Below, piece by piece: positions 48,798 to 57,989 of a stretch of 64,000 nucleotides of DNA. Source of the DNA: Cnuibacter physcomitrellae. Its GTDB lineage: Bacteria > Actinomycetota > Actinomycetes > Actinomycetales > Microbacteriaceae. The DNA is taken from the NCBI RefSeq assembly GCF_014640535.1, contig NZ_BMHD01000001.1, positions 2,903,474 through 2,967,473 of the forward strand, in the 5' to 3' direction. The notes under the pieces are model-generated. The model made no database searches, was not told where the DNA came from, and saw only the letters and a list, made by a program, of their open reading frames with translations. The translations under genes were made by a program, and so were the position numbers. Numbering within the stretch: the first letter of the stretch is position 1; the number at the start of each line of letters is the position of its first letter.

Positions 48798-49750
48798 GCG
48801 GTCCCCGGCTGAGACGTGTCGCCGTCCTCGTGCTCGAGGGGGCGAAGCCGCTCGACGTGGGGATCCCCGCGCAGGTGTTCACCACCCGCGACAGCATGCC
48901 GTACGAGGTGCGGGTGTGCGGCGCCGAGAAGGGGATCGTCGCGGGCGGCGACGGTCTCGCCTACGCCGTCGAGCACGGCCTCGAGGCGCTCGAGTGGGCC
49001 GACATCGTCTTCGTCCCCGGGTACCGGCATCCCGACCGCACCCGCCCGCCGCTCGCGGTGCTCGAGGCGCTGACGGCCGCCCACGCGCGCGGCGCGCGCC
49101 TCGCCGCGATCTCGACGGGGGCGTTCGCGCTCGCCGCGACGGGCCTCCTCGACGGCCGCCGCGCCACGACCCACTGGCACTACACCGCGGCACTGGCGCG
49201 GACGCATCCGCTCATCACCGTGGAGGAGAACGTGCTCTTCGTCGACGAGGGCGACGTGCTCACGAGCGCGGGCGCCGCCTCCGGGATCGACCTCTGCCTG
49301 CACGTCATCCGAGGCGACCTCGGCGTCGGCCCGTCGAACCACGCCGCGCGTCGGCTCGTCGCCGCGCCCTACCGGAGCGGCGGCCAGGCCCAGTACGTGC
49401 CGCGGACCGTGCCGGAGCAGCTCGGCGAGCGCTTCGCCGCGACCCGGGAGTGGGCGATCGCGCACCTGCACGAGCCGCTCACCCTCGCCGCGCTGGCCCG
49501 CCAGGCCGCGGTCTCGCCGCGCACCCTCTCGCGGCAGTTCCTCGCCGACTCCGGCTACACCCCGATGCAGTGGCTGCTGCGCGTGCGCGTCGACGCGGCG
49601 CGGGAGCTGCTCGAGCGTTCGGAGCGCAGCGTCGACCAGATCGCCGCCGACGTCGGCCTCGGCACGGCGGCGAACCTCAGGATGCACTTCCAGCGCATCC
49701 TCGGCACCAGCCCCGGCGCCTACCGTCGCACCTTCACCCCGAACGACTGA
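48794..49750 (+). CDS. GlxA-type AraC regulator with DJ-1/PfpI domain, CTG start
   Basis: A 318-residue regulator: N-terminal DJ-1/PfpI (glutamine amidotransferase-like) domain (RRVAVLVLEGAKPLDV, ISTGAFALAATGLLDGRRAT, THWHYTAALA) and C-terminal AraC double helix-turn-helix (TLAALARQAAVSPRTLSRQF, SVDQIAADVGLGTAANLRMH). The first beta strand lies before any ATG or GTG. The only suitable start is CTG at 48794, in a 4-base CTGA overlap with the SMR stop; beginning at GTG 48830 would remove the first strand. It probably controls the SMR pair. Confidence 0.85.
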   Translation: MSGPRLRRVAVLVLEGAKPLDVGIPAQVFTTRDSMPYEVRVCGAEKGIVAGGDGLAYAVEHGLEALEWADIVFVPGYRHPDRTRPPLAVLEALTAAHARGARLAAISTGAFALAATGLLDGRRATTHWHYTAALARTHPLITVEENVLFVDEGDVLTSAGAASGIDLCLHVIRGDLGVGPSNHAARRLVAAPYRSGGQAQYVPRTVPEQLGERFAATREWAIAHLHEPLTLAALARQAAVSPRTLSRQFLADSGYTPMQWLLRVRVDAARELLERSERSVDQIAADVGLGTAANLRMHFQRILGTSPGAYRRTFTPND

Positions 49751-49848
49751 CCCGCGCCCTCCCGCCACCGCGAGATATGGCGCGAAACTTGCGGATGCTG
49801 TCGATCCAGCCACTGTCGGTGTCGCGGCGGCGGCGCGAGACTGCCGTC

Positions 49849-50844
49849 ATGACTCGCATCGCCATCAACGGATTCGGCCGCATCGGCCGCAACGTCCTCC
49901 GCGCCCTTCTCGAGCGCGACTCCGACATCGAGGTCGTCGCGATCAACGACCTCACCGAGCCCGCCGCGCTCGCGCGGCTGCTCGCGTACGACTCCACCGC
50001 GGGCCGCCTCGGCCGGCCGGTCGAGGTCGACGGGGACACCCTCGTCGTCGACGGGCGCCGCATCCGCGTGCTCGCCGAGCGCGACCCCGCCGACCTGCCC
50101 TGGGCCGAGCTCGGCATCGACGTCGCCCTCGAGTCGACCGGCCGCTTCACCGCCGCATCCGCCGCACGGGCGCACCTCGACGCCGGCGCGCGGCGTGTGC
50201 TCGTGTCCGCGCCGTCCGACGGGGCGGACGTCACGCTCGCGTACGGCGTCAACACCGACGCGTACGACCCCGAGAACCACCGCATCGTGTCCAACGCCTC
50301 CTGCACCACCAACGCGCTCGCCCCGCTCGCCCGTGTGCTGCACGAGCTCGCGGGCATCGAGCACGGGTTCATGACCACCGTGCACGCCTACACGCAGGAG
50401 CAGAACCTCCAGGACGCGCCCCACCGCGATCCGCGTCGTGCCCGCGCCGCCGCGATCAACATCGTGCCGACGTCCACGGGCGCGGCGAAGGCGATCGGGC
50501 ACGTGCTGCCGGAGCTCGACGGCCGCCTCTCGGGCGACTCGATCCGCGTCCCGGTCCCGGTGGGCTCGATCGTCGAGCTCAACACCGTGGTCTCGCGCGA
50601 CGTCTCCCGCGACGACGTGCTCGCCGCGTACCGCGAGGCGGCCGCCGGCCCGCTCGCGGGCGTGCTCGAGTACTCGGAGGATGCGCTCGTGTCGAGCGAC
50701 ATCACCGGCAACCCGGCCTCGTCGATCTTCGACTCCGCGCTGACCCGCGTCGACGGTCGTCACGTGAAGGTCGTCGCCTGGTACGACAACGAGTGGGGCT
50801 TCTCGAACCGCGTCGTCGACACGCTCGAGCTGCTCGGGGCCTGA
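49849..50844 (+). CDS. gap: Glyceraldehyde-3-phosphate dehydrogenase, type I
   Basis: A 331-residue enzyme with NAD-loop INGFGRIGRN at the N-terminus, catalytic Cys in SNASCTTNALAP, HAYTQEQNLQD and the end WYDNEWGFSNRVVD. All active-site residues look intact. It lies alone, apart from pgk and tpi, so it may be a second GAPDH beside the glycolytic copy. GAGACT 6 bases before the ATG could be a leaderless -10. A 75-bp palindrome follows the gene. Confidence 0.93.
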   Translation: MTRIAINGFGRIGRNVLRALLERDSDIEVVAINDLTEPAALARLLAYDSTAGRLGRPVEVDGDTLVVDGRRIRVLAERDPADLPWAELGIDVALESTGRFTAASAARAHLDAGARRVLVSAPSDGADVTLAYGVNTDAYDPENHRIVSNASCTTNALAPLARVLHELAGIEHGFMTTVHAYTQEQNLQDAPHRDPRRARAAAINIVPTSTGAAKAIGHVLPELDGRLSGDSIRVPVPVGSIVELNTVVSRDVSRDDVLAAYREAAAGPLAGVLEYSEDALVSSDITGNPASSIFDSALTRVDGRHVKVVAWYDNEWGFSNRVVDTLELLGA

Positions 50845-50847
50845 GCC

Positions 50848-50922
50848 CCGTCGCTCATCACGAGATTCGGGCGAGCCCCCGGCTATTCGGCGGGCTTCGC
50901 CGAATCCCGTGATGAGCGACGG
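50848..50922. repeat. 75-bp palindromic element (ATCACGGAATACGG family), copy 2
   Basis: Arms 50848-50870 and 50900-50922 (core GTCGCTCATCACG...GATTCGG) differ at one base. It lies 3 bases after the gap stop and may terminate it. Confidence 0.85.
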
Positions 50923-50956
50923 CGTCGCGGGCGACGTCCGGCCCGCGGCCGATCGA

Positions 50957-50962
50957 CAGTGT
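50957..50962 (+). promoter_or_regulatory. -10 box of a leaderless promoter for the kynurenine operon
   Basis: CAGTGT is 7 bases before the ATG at 50970, so that start is preferred over ATG 50988. Confidence 0.4.
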
Positions 50963-50969
50963 CGTCCGG

Positions 50970-51845
50970 ATGCACGACGATGGACCGATGGGCATCGACC
51001 ACAACACCCGGGAGCTCGAGGACGGGATCGTCACCGACCTCCGCGAGAAGATGACGTACGGCTCGTACCTCTCGCTCGACACGCTGCTCTCCGCGCAGAA
51101 CCCCGTCAGCGTCCCCGAGCACCACGACGAGCTGCTGTTCATCATCCAGCACCAGACCACCGAGCTGTGGCTCAAGCTCATGCTGCACGAGCTCACCGCC
51201 GCGTCCCGGATGATCGCGGCCGACGACCTCGCCGGGTCGCTGAAGAAGATCGCGCGCGTCAAGCACATCCAGAAGACGATGACCGAGCAGTGGTCGGTGC
51301 TCGCCACCCTCACTCCCAGCGAGTACGCCCAGTTCCGGCACTTCCTGGGCAACTCGTCGGGGTTCCAGTCGTGGCAGTACCGGGCGGTCGAGTTCGTCCT
51401 CGGCAACAAGAACGCGAAGATGCTCTCCGTGTTCGACGGCGAGCCCGCCGCTCGGGCGGAGCTGGAGCGGCTGCTCCGCACGCCGAGCCTCTACGACGAG
51501 TTCCTCCGCTACCTGGCTCGCGCGGGGTACGCGGTGCCCGCCGAGGTCCTCGACCGCGACGTGACGGTCGCGCACGTGTACACCGACTCGCTCGTGCCGC
51601 TCTTCCGCGAGATCTACGAGGACGAGACGGCGCACTGGGTCGCCTACGAGGCGTGCGAGGAGCTCGTCGACCTGGAGGACGACTTCCAGACCTGGCGGTT
51701 CCGTCACCTCCGCACCGTGCAGCGCACGATCGGCTTCAAGACCGGCACGGGCGGCTCGAGCGGAGTCGGCTTCCTCAAGCAGGCCCTCGACCTCACCTTC
51801 TTCCCTGAGCTCTTCGCGGTGCGCACCGAGATCGGACGACGATGA
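50970..51845 (+). CDS. kynA: Tryptophan 2,3-dioxygenase
   Basis: A 291-residue heme enzyme that opens the indole ring of tryptophan to N-formylkynurenine. Conserved pieces: [35 protein letters not shown] (substrate pocket), [17 protein letters not shown], and [20 protein letters not shown] with the proximal heme His. It is the first gene of a three-gene operon and overlaps kynU by 4 bases. Confidence 0.95.
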   Translation: MHDDGPMGIDHNTRELEDGIVTDLREKMTYGSYLSLDTLLSAQNPVSVPEHHDELLFIIQHQTTELWLKLMLHELTAASRMIAADDLAGSLKKIARVKHIQKTMTEQWSVLATLTPSEYAQFRHFLGNSSGFQSWQYRAVEFVLGNKNAKMLSVFDGEPAARAELERLLRTPSLYDEFLRYLARAGYAVPAEVLDRDVTVAHVYTDSLVPLFREIYEDETAHWVAYEACEELVDLEDDFQTWRFRHLRTVQRTIGFKTGTGGSSGVGFLKQALDLTFFPELFAVRTEIGRR

Positions 51846-53089
51846 CCACCACGACCCCCACCCCCGTCGCCCCCTCCGCCCGCGCCGGCGAGCTCGATCG
51901 GGCCGACCCGCTGGCCGGCTACCGCGACCGCTTCGTCGGCAGCGACGACCCTGGCGTGCTCGCCTACGTCGACGGCAACTCCCTCGGCCGCCCCGTCCGC
52001 GGGGTCGCCGAGCGGATGGCGGAGCTGGTCGAGACCGCCTGGGGCGGCCGCCTCATCCGTCATTGGGACGAGGGCTGGTTCGACCTCCCGCTCACGCTCG
52101 GCGACCGGATCGCGGCGAGCTGCCTCGGCGCGGCTCCCGGCCAGACGGTGGTGGGCGAGTCGACGACGGTGTCGCTGTACAAGCTCGTGCGCACCGCGCT
52201 CGCGGCGCGACCCGGGCGCCACGAGATCGTGATCGACCGGCACAACTTCCCCACCGACCGGTTCGTGGTCGAGGGGATCGCCGCCGAGACCGGGGCGCGC
52301 ATCCGCTGGATCGACGTCGACCCGGCCGGCGGTCCGACCGTCGACGATCTCGCGCCCGTGCTCGGCGAGGACACTGCGGTCGTCGTGCTCAGCCACGTCG
52401 CGTACCGGTCGGGGCACCTCGCGGATGCGCGGGCGATCACCGAGCTCGTGCACCAGCACGGCGCGCTCGTGCTCTGGGACCTCTGCCACTCCGTCGGCGT
52501 CGTGCCGATCGAGCTCGACGCGTGGGGGGTCGACCTCGCGGTCGGATGCACGTACAAGTACCTCAACGGCGGCCCGGGCGCCCCCGCGTTCCTCTACGTG
52601 CGGCGGGAGATGATCCCCGACGCTCGGCAGCCGATCCAGGGCTGGATGGGGGTCAAGGACTCGTTCCGGATGGGGGAGTCCTATGATCCTGCCGACGGCA
52701 TCCGCCGGTTCGTCAGCGGGACGCCGCCGGTGGTGGGCATGCAGCCGATGCAGGCCATGCTCGACCTGATCGAGGAGGCCGGGATCGACGCCGTCCGCGA
52801 GAAGTCCGTGGCCCTGACCGGGTTCGCGCTCGAGCTGTACGACGAGGTGCTCGCCCCACTCGGCGTGACGCTGTCGACGCCGCGCGATCCGGCGCAGCGA
52901 GGCGGACACGTGACCGTCGACCATCCCGCCTTCGTCGAGATCGTGCCCGAGCTGTGGCGCCGGGGCGTGATCCCCGACTTCCGGCCGCCGACCGGCATTC
53001 GCCTCGGGTTGTCGCCGCTATCGACGAGCTTCGCCGAGCTGGAGCTGGCCGTCGGCGCGGTCCGCGACGAGCTCGTCGCCCGTGGCTGA
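51842..53089 (+). CDS. kynU: Kynureninase
   Basis: A 415-residue PLP enzyme that cuts kynurenine to anthranilate and alanine. [46 protein letters not shown] and the PLP lysine in [16 protein letters not shown] are all present. A short Thr/Pro-rich N-terminus precedes the conserved part. Overlaps kynA by 4 bases and the next gene by 8 bases. Confidence 0.95.
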   Translation: MTTTTPTPVAPSARAGELDRADPLAGYRDRFVGSDDPGVLAYVDGNSLGRPVRGVAERMAELVETAWGGRLIRHWDEGWFDLPLTLGDRIAASCLGAAPGQTVVGESTTVSLYKLVRTALAARPGRHEIVIDRHNFPTDRFVVEGIAAETGARIRWIDVDPAGGPTVDDLAPVLGEDTAVVVLSHVAYRSGHLADARAITELVHQHGALVLWDLCHSVGVVPIELDAWGVDLAVGCTYKYLNGGPGAPAFLYVRREMIPDARQPIQGWMGVKDSFRMGESYDPADGIRRFVSGTPPVVGMQPMQAMLDLIEEAGIDAVREKSVALTGFALELYDEVLAPLGVTLSTPRDPAQRGGHVTVDHPAFVEIVPELWRRGVIPDFRPPTGIRLGLSPLSTSFAELELAVGAVRDELVARG

Positions 53090-53837
53090 CCTGTTCGACC
53101 GCGTGGCGCGTGAGCCCGACTCGGTCGCGGCGTACGGCGCGCATCCCGCGCAGGTCGTCGACGTGTACCGCTCGGCGGAGTGGGGCCCGACCGTGCTGCT
53201 GGTGCACGGCGGCTATTGGCGCGCCCGGTACGACCGGATGCACCTGCGTCCGATGGCGGAGGCGCTCGCCTCGCGCGGGCTGACGGTGGTGCTGCCCGAG
53301 TACCGCCGCATCGGCGACGAGGGCGGCGGGTGGCCCGCCGCGCTCGACGACGTGCGGGCCGCGGTCGAGTGGGCGTCGTCCGCGGGGCTCGCACCCGACG
53401 TCGTGGCCGGCCACTCGGCGGGCGGGCACCTCGCGGTGCGCGCCTTCACCGAGGCACCGGGTCGTGAGGCCTGGGTGGGTCTCGCTGCGACGCCGCTCGT
53501 GGTCGCGCTGGCCGGTGTGCTCGACCTCGCCGAGGCGCATCGCGGCCGGTACAGCGACGATGCCGTGGGCGAGCTGCTAAGCGTCGACGCCCCCGGCTTC
53601 GCCGAGCGGCTCGCCTCCGCCGACCCGCTCGGGCTCCCCTCGCCCGTGGGCGGGGTGCACCTCGTGCACGGCACGGCCGACGAGGACGTCCCGGTCGTGC
53701 AGAGCCGCTCCTACGCCCGCGCCCACCCCGACGCCGCGCTCTCCGAGCTCGAGGGCGCCGACCACTTCGACCTCATCGACCCCACCGCGCCCGCCTTCGC
53801 CGCCGTCGTCGAGGCCCTCACCGCCCCGCGCTCCTGA
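53082..53837 (+). CDS. Alpha/beta hydrolase, probable arylformamidase
   Basis: A 251-residue hydrolase with the HGGYWRARYD oxyanion motif, the nucleophile elbow GHSAGGHL, and the acid/His in GTADEDVP and GADHFDLID. HGGYW-type enzymes act as kynurenine formamidases, which fits exactly the missing step between kynA and kynU in this operon. The gene start GTG overlaps kynU by 8 bases. Family assignment is firm; the formamidase role is inferred from context. Confidence 0.87.
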   Translation: MADLFDRVAREPDSVAAYGAHPAQVVDVYRSAEWGPTVLLVHGGYWRARYDRMHLRPMAEALASRGLTVVLPEYRRIGDEGGGWPAALDDVRAAVEWASSAGLAPDVVAGHSAGGHLAVRAFTEAPGREAWVGLAATPLVVALAGVLDLAEAHRGRYSDDAVGELLSVDAPGFAERLASADPLGLPSPVGGVHLVHGTADEDVPVVQSRSYARAHPDAALSELEGADHFDLIDPTAPAFAAVVEALTAPRS

Positions 53838-53857
53838 CGCCGTCCCCGCCCGGGCCT

Positions 53858-53932
53858 CCGTCGCTTCGACACCGAATCCGCGGAAGTCCCCGCGTATACG
53901 GCGGCACTGGTGCGTATTCGGTGTCGAGCGTC
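53858..53932. repeat. Variant hairpin element related to the 75-bp family
   Basis: TCGCTTCGACACCGAAT pairs with ATTCGGTGTCGAGCG; the centre has CGCGTATACGGCG. Same architecture as the 75-bp elements, but with CGACACCGAAT in place of CATCACGGAAT. It follows the kynurenine operon. Confidence 0.65.
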
Positions 53933-53972
53933 ACGCTCCGGGCCTGCGGGGCCCCGCCCGCGGCGGGGTGGC

Positions 53973-54047
53973 CGGTCGTTCATCACGGAATACGGTCGAC
54001 CCCCGCCGTATATGCGGAGGTTGACCGTATTCCGTGACGAGCGTCGG
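53973..54047. repeat. 75-bp palindromic element (ATCACGGAATACGG family), copy 3
   Basis: Arms 53973-53995 and 54025-54047, core TCATCACGGAATACGG; loop with CGCCGTATAT, as in copy 1. It lies between the convergent operons ending at 53837 and 54069. Confidence 0.85.
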
Positions 54048-54068
54048 CCAGCGGGAGGGGTCGAGCGG

Positions 54069-54965
54069 TCATTCCTCCGGGATGGGGCGGTCGAACATCT
54101 CCGGGCGCTCGACGTCGGGGTCGGGGCCGCTGCGGCGGCCGGTGTCGAGCGCGTCGATGCGGGCGAGCTCGTCGGGGTTGAGCTCGAAGTCGAAGACGTC
54201 GATGTTCTCCGCGATGCGCGCCGGGTTCACCGACTTCGGGATCACCGAGCGCCCCTCCTGGATGTGCCAGCGCAGCATCACCTGCGCCGGGCTCTTGCCG
54301 TGGGCGGCCGCGATCGCGGCGATCGTGTCGTCCTCCATCACGTTCCTGCGGTCCTCGCCCCAGCCCGGGTAGAAGGTGATGCCGCCGATCGGCGACCACG
54401 CCTGCGTGAGGATGCCGCGCTCCGCATCCGCAGCCTGCAGCACGGGCTGCGAGAAGTAGGGGTGCAGCTCGACCTGGTTCACGGCGGGCACCACCGAGGT
54501 CTCGGCAGCGAGCCGGTCGAGGTGGGCGGGGGTGAAGTTGCTCACGCCGATCGCCCGCACGCGGCCGTCGGCCAGGAGGGTCTCGAGGGCCCGATAGGCG
54601 CCGATCGTCTTCTCGAACCGGCCAGGGGCGGGCTGGTGGAGGATCAGGAGGTCGAGCTGTTCGAATCCCTCGCCGAGCTTGCGGGTGGCCTTCTCGAAGG
54701 CGTGGAGCGTCTCGTCGTAGCCGTAGTCGCTCACCCACACCTTGGTCTCCAGGAACACCTCGGACCGGTCGACGCCGGACGCCCGGATGCCCTCCCCGAC
54801 CTGACGCTCGTTGCGGTACGCCGCCGCGGTGTCGATGTGCCGGTAGCCGCTCGACAGCGCGGCCTCGACCGCGGCGGCGGTCTCCTCGGGGGCGCTCTGG
54901 TACACGCCGAGTCCGATGACGGGGATCTCGACGCCGTTGTTCAGGGTGAACGTGGGGATGCTCAT
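54069..54965 (-). CDS. Aldo/keto reductase
   Basis: A 298-residue (beta/alpha)8 reductase with the full tetrad: Asp in HIDTAAAYRNE, Tyr in that same segment, Lys in VFLETKVWV and His in LLILHQPAP. NADPH-binding IPKSVNPARIAEN is near the end. AKR members reduce aldehydes and ketones. The gene follows the GMC gene by 19 bases; TAGCGT at 54973-54978 gives it its own leaderless promoter as well. Confidence 0.9.
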   Translation of the reverse strand: MSIPTFTLNNGVEIPVIGLGVYQSAPEETAAAVEAALSSGYRHIDTAAAYRNERQVGEGIRASGVDRSEVFLETKVWVSDYGYDETLHAFEKATRKLGEGFEQLDLLILHQPAPGRFEKTIGAYRALETLLADGRVRAIGVSNFTPAHLDRLAAETSVVPAVNQVELHPYFSQPVLQAADAERGILTQAWSPIGGITFYPGWGEDRRNVMEDDTIAAIAAAHGKSPAQVMLRWHIQEGRSVIPKSVNPARIAENIDVFDFELNPDELARIDALDTGRRSGPDPDVERPEMFDRPIPEE

Positions 54966-54972
54966 GCCCAGA

Positions 54973-54978
54973 ACGCTA
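54973..54978 (-). promoter_or_regulatory. -10 box of a leaderless promoter for the aldo/keto reductase
   Basis: TAGCGT on the minus strand, 7 bases before the ATG at 54965. Confidence 0.5.
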
Positions 54979-54984
54979 CGCCTG

Positions 54985-56547
54985 CTAGGCGACCCGAGCC
55001 TCCGACGAGGCCATGCGATCGGCCGTCCGCAGCGCCAGCGCCATGATCGTCAGCGCGGGATTCGCGGTGAGCGCACTCGGGAACGTGGAGTTGTCGGAGA
55101 TCCAGAGGTTCGGGATCTCGTGGCTCCGGCCCCAGGGATCGACGACGGAATCGTCGGGGTCGGTGCCCATGCGGCAGGTCCCGATGGTGTGGGCGGTGCG
55201 GTCGAGCACACGCACGTCGGTGCCTCCGGCGGCCTCGAGGATGCGCGTCATCACGTCGACGGCGTGCGCCTTGATGGCCTCCTCGTTCGGTCCCGAGTTG
55301 AACGTGATCCGCGCCTTGGGGACGCCGATCGCGTCGACCTCGTCCGAGAGCACCAGCGCGTTCGAGTCGGACGGAAGGCACTCGCCGTTGATGCCGAGCC
55401 CCGACATGCGCGGGTAGTCACGCAGTGCCTCGACGAGAGAGGAGCCCCACAGGCCGCCGCCCCGCGTGAGGGTCGTGGCGAAGGTCTGCGGCATCACACC
55501 GAGGCTCTGGATGAGGTACCCGCCCGCGAACGACACGTCGTCGGGACGCACGAAGTCCTCCGTGATGATGGACGACGGGTAGCCGCGGTGACCGCGGACC
55601 TCGCCGTCGAAGCGGGCCCACACCTGGGTGGCCCCGTGCGCGAGGAAGTGGCGGCCGACGTGGCCGCTGCCGTTCGCGAGGCCGGTGTGGAGCAGCAGCC
55701 GCGGCGTCTCGACCCCGCCCGCGGCCAGCACGAGCGTGCGGCAGAGCTGGCGGTGGTCCTGTCCGTCCTGGCGGTACACCACGGCCTCGACACGCCCGCG
55801 GGCGTCGAGCTCGATCGTGTGCACCGTGCATCCGGGGCGGATCTCCGCGCCGTCGGCGACGGCCGCGGGGAGGTAGGTGGTGTCCATCGAGGCCTTGGCG
55901 GTGTTCCGGCAGCCCTGGTGGCATGCTCCGCAGTTCACGCAGGCCTGGCGCATCCCCCAGGAGGGCTGGTGCCGGTCGCGGGTGAGCACCGCGGCGGGGG
56001 CGTCGGAGGCCGAGATGCCGAGCTGCTCGCATCCGCGCACCATGATGTCGGCCGGCGCGTTGCGGAGCGCGGGCGGCTGCTCGTAGCGGCGGGAGGGGTC
56101 CCACGGATACCGCGCGGGGCCCGAGACGCCGATCTCGTGCTCGACGCGGCGCACGTAGTCGGTCAGCTCGCCCGGGTCGACGGGCCAGTCGCGGCCGAGG
56201 CCGGTCTCCGTCCGCAGTCGGAGGTCGCGTGCGTCGGGGCGCGGCGTGAAGGCGCCCCAGTGCAGGCTCGAGCCGCCCACCCCGCGCCCGGAGTTGTTGG
56301 GTCCGAAGGCGGTCGGATCCGACCCGGCGCTGAGCCGCTCGTCCATCCAGTTGATGTCGGCGGAGGCGAGGGTCTCCTCGGGGGCATGGTCCTCGGGGGT
56401 GCGGTTCTCGCCCGCCTCGAGCGCGACGACCCGCATCCCCCGAGCGGCCAGAGACGCGAGCAGCGGCGCACCGCCCGCGCCGGTGCCGATTACGACGACG
56501 TCGACCACGTCCTCCTCGCCGTGTGTGCGCATCCGGCTCAGGTCCAC
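54985..56547 (-). CDS. GMC-family FAD oxidoreductase with a four-Cys cluster
   Basis: A 520-residue glucose-methanol-choline type flavoenzyme: FAD loop DVVVIGTGAGGAPLLA at about 16-31, GRGVGGSSLHWGA, catalytic His near HTIGTCRMGT, and the final NPALTIMALALRTAD. Between them lies CVNCGACHQGC, a cluster typical of membrane gluconate/glucose dehydrogenase large subunits where it may hold an Fe-S or similar center. It is preceded by a gene whose C-terminus resembles gluconate 2-dehydrogenase subunit 3, so the two probably form a complex. Confidence 0.88.
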   Translation of the reverse strand: MDLSRMRTHGEEDVVDVVVIGTGAGGAPLLASLAARGMRVVALEAGENRTPEDHAPEETLASADINWMDERLSAGSDPTAFGPNNSGRGVGGSSLHWGAFTPRPDARDLRLRTETGLGRDWPVDPGELTDYVRRVEHEIGVSGPARYPWDPSRRYEQPPALRNAPADIMVRGCEQLGISASDAPAAVLTRDRHQPSWGMRQACVNCGACHQGCRNTAKASMDTTYLPAAVADGAEIRPGCTVHTIELDARGRVEAVVYRQDGQDHRQLCRTLVLAAGGVETPRLLLHTGLANGSGHVGRHFLAHGATQVWARFDGEVRGHRGYPSSIITEDFVRPDDVSFAGGYLIQSLGVMPQTFATTLTRGGGLWGSSLVEALRDYPRMSGLGINGECLPSDSNALVLSDEVDAIGVPKARITFNSGPNEEAIKAHAVDVMTRILEAAGGTDVRVLDRTAHTIGTCRMGTDPDDSVVDPWGRSHEIPNLWISDNSTFPSALTANPALTIMALALRTADRMASSEARVA

Positions 56548-57989
56548 GACCTCTCCTCTCTGCTGATCATCTGGCTCTCGTGGACGACGGAGGGCCCGCC
56601 AGGCGACCCCTCCCAGCCCTCCCTGGTGCCCAGCGTCAGTCGGGTGAAGCCCTGCTTCCGCGGCCCGTCGCCGCCCGTCGCGAACCCGTCGAACCCGATC
56701 TCCGCCAGCGCCGCGGGATGCTGCAGCCAGGTGGTCGCCGCATCCGCGCAGAGGTCGGTGAACCAGAGCGAGAGCTGGCGGGCGGTGAGGCCGTCGGATC
56801 GAGGCGTGTAGCTGCCCTCCTGGATGTGGGTGAGCAGCGCGTCCCGCTCCTCCGGCGAGCCGTCGAAGGGCGCGAGCTCGTCGAGCCCGAGTCGGTAGGC
56901 GGTGGCATCGTCGGGGAGGTCGCCGTGTCGCCAGCCGTCTCCGGTGCCCTCGGCCAGGCGCGCATCGAGACGGGCGGCGAGGTCGAGGCCCCCGAGGTCA
57001 GCGGGGAGCACCCGGGCCAGGACGGACCGGAGCGTGTCGAGCTGGGCCTCCGTCAGCGCTCGCGGCGGCGCCGTGCGATCGTCGGCGACGGCCCTGCCTG
57101 CGAAGGCGCCGCGGACTCGCGCGCCCGTGTGGTCGGAGGCGATCACCCGGGCGAGGTGCTCCGGGACGAGCGGCGCCCGAGACGCGTCGTCGGCCCAGAA
57201 CGAGCGGACAGCGTCGGCAACCTCCGCGGGCCGCTCGAGCATGAGCAGGTGGCCGGCTCCGGCGAGCGTCTGCACGGTGGCACGTGGGTAGGTGGGCGCC
57301 ACGAGGTCGGGCTGCGCGTCGGCCCCGAGATCGCCGTCCTCCTCGCCGGCCAACACGAGGGCGGGCACGTCGAGCGCGCCGACCGCGTCCGCCCAGTCCT
57401 CGCGGCTGCCCCTGAGCAGCCAGGACTCCCAGGCCTCGGTCGACCCGTCGAGCACCAGCTCGACGGCCTCCTCCCGCTGCGCAGCGGTCCACGGCGATCC
57501 CACGTTGTCGTCGACGAACTCGCGCGCATGCTCCGGATCGAGTCGTGGCCCGGTGAGCCAGGACAGCATCTCCTCGCGCTTGTCGTCGGCCATGGGCTCG
57601 GGCGTCACGGGGGAGGGGGCGAGCAGCACGATCCCACGGAGGCCGAACACGTGCGCCGACCCGTCGAGCACGCGGGAGGTCACGACGGACGCCACCTTGC
57701 CCCCCATGCTGTGGCCCAGGAGCAGCCATGGGCCGACCGTCTCCGAGGCGATCCGCGCCAGCACCGCATCCGCCATCTCGTCGACGCCGGCGGCGCCGGC
57801 CGAGGCGGCCGTCCCGAAGCCCGGCAGGTCTATCGCGACCAGCCGGAAGTCGGGCTGGAGAAGGGCGGCGACCTCGTCGAACGCCCGGCCCGTCAGGCCG
57901 AGTCCGTGCAGCGCGAACACCGTCGGTCGCGGCGCGCCTTCAGCCGCGGGGTCGGAGGGGGTGGACCGGACGGCGTGAGCCCCGCTCAC
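56538..57989 (-). CDS. Alpha/beta hydrolase fused to a gluconate 2-dehydrogenase subunit 3-like domain
   Basis: A 483-residue two-domain protein. Residues about 1-270 are an alpha/beta hydrolase (VFALHGLGLTGRAF, LLLGHSMGGKVAS with nucleophile Ser, LVLAGEEDGDLG, LAGAGHLLMLERP). Residues about 290-480 look like the small subunit 3 of gluconate 2-dehydrogenase (LDTLRSVLARVLPADLGG, LDLAARLDARLAEGTGDG, WFTDLCADAATTWLQHPAAL). GTG start overlaps the MarR stop (GTGA) and its end overlaps the GMC start by 10 bases. In other bacteria subunit 3 is a separate protein with a Tat signal; here it is carried on a hydrolase without one. Confidence 0.82.
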   Translation of the reverse strand: MSGAHAVRSTPSDPAAEGAPRPTVFALHGLGLTGRAFDEVAALLQPDFRLVAIDLPGFGTAASAGAAGVDEMADAVLARIASETVGPWLLLGHSMGGKVASVVTSRVLDGSAHVFGLRGIVLLAPSPVTPEPMADDKREEMLSWLTGPRLDPEHAREFVDDNVGSPWTAAQREEAVELVLDGSTEAWESWLLRGSREDWADAVGALDVPALVLAGEEDGDLGADAQPDLVAPTYPRATVQTLAGAGHLLMLERPAEVADAVRSFWADDASRAPLVPEHLARVIASDHTGARVRGAFAGRAVADDRTAPPRALTEAQLDTLRSVLARVLPADLGGLDLAARLDARLAEGTGDGWRHGDLPDDATAYRLGLDELAPFDGSPEERDALLTHIQEGSYTPRSDGLTARQLSLWFTDLCADAATTWLQHPAALAEIGFDGFATGGDGPRKQGFTRLTLGTREGWEGSPGGPSVVHESQMISREERSWT

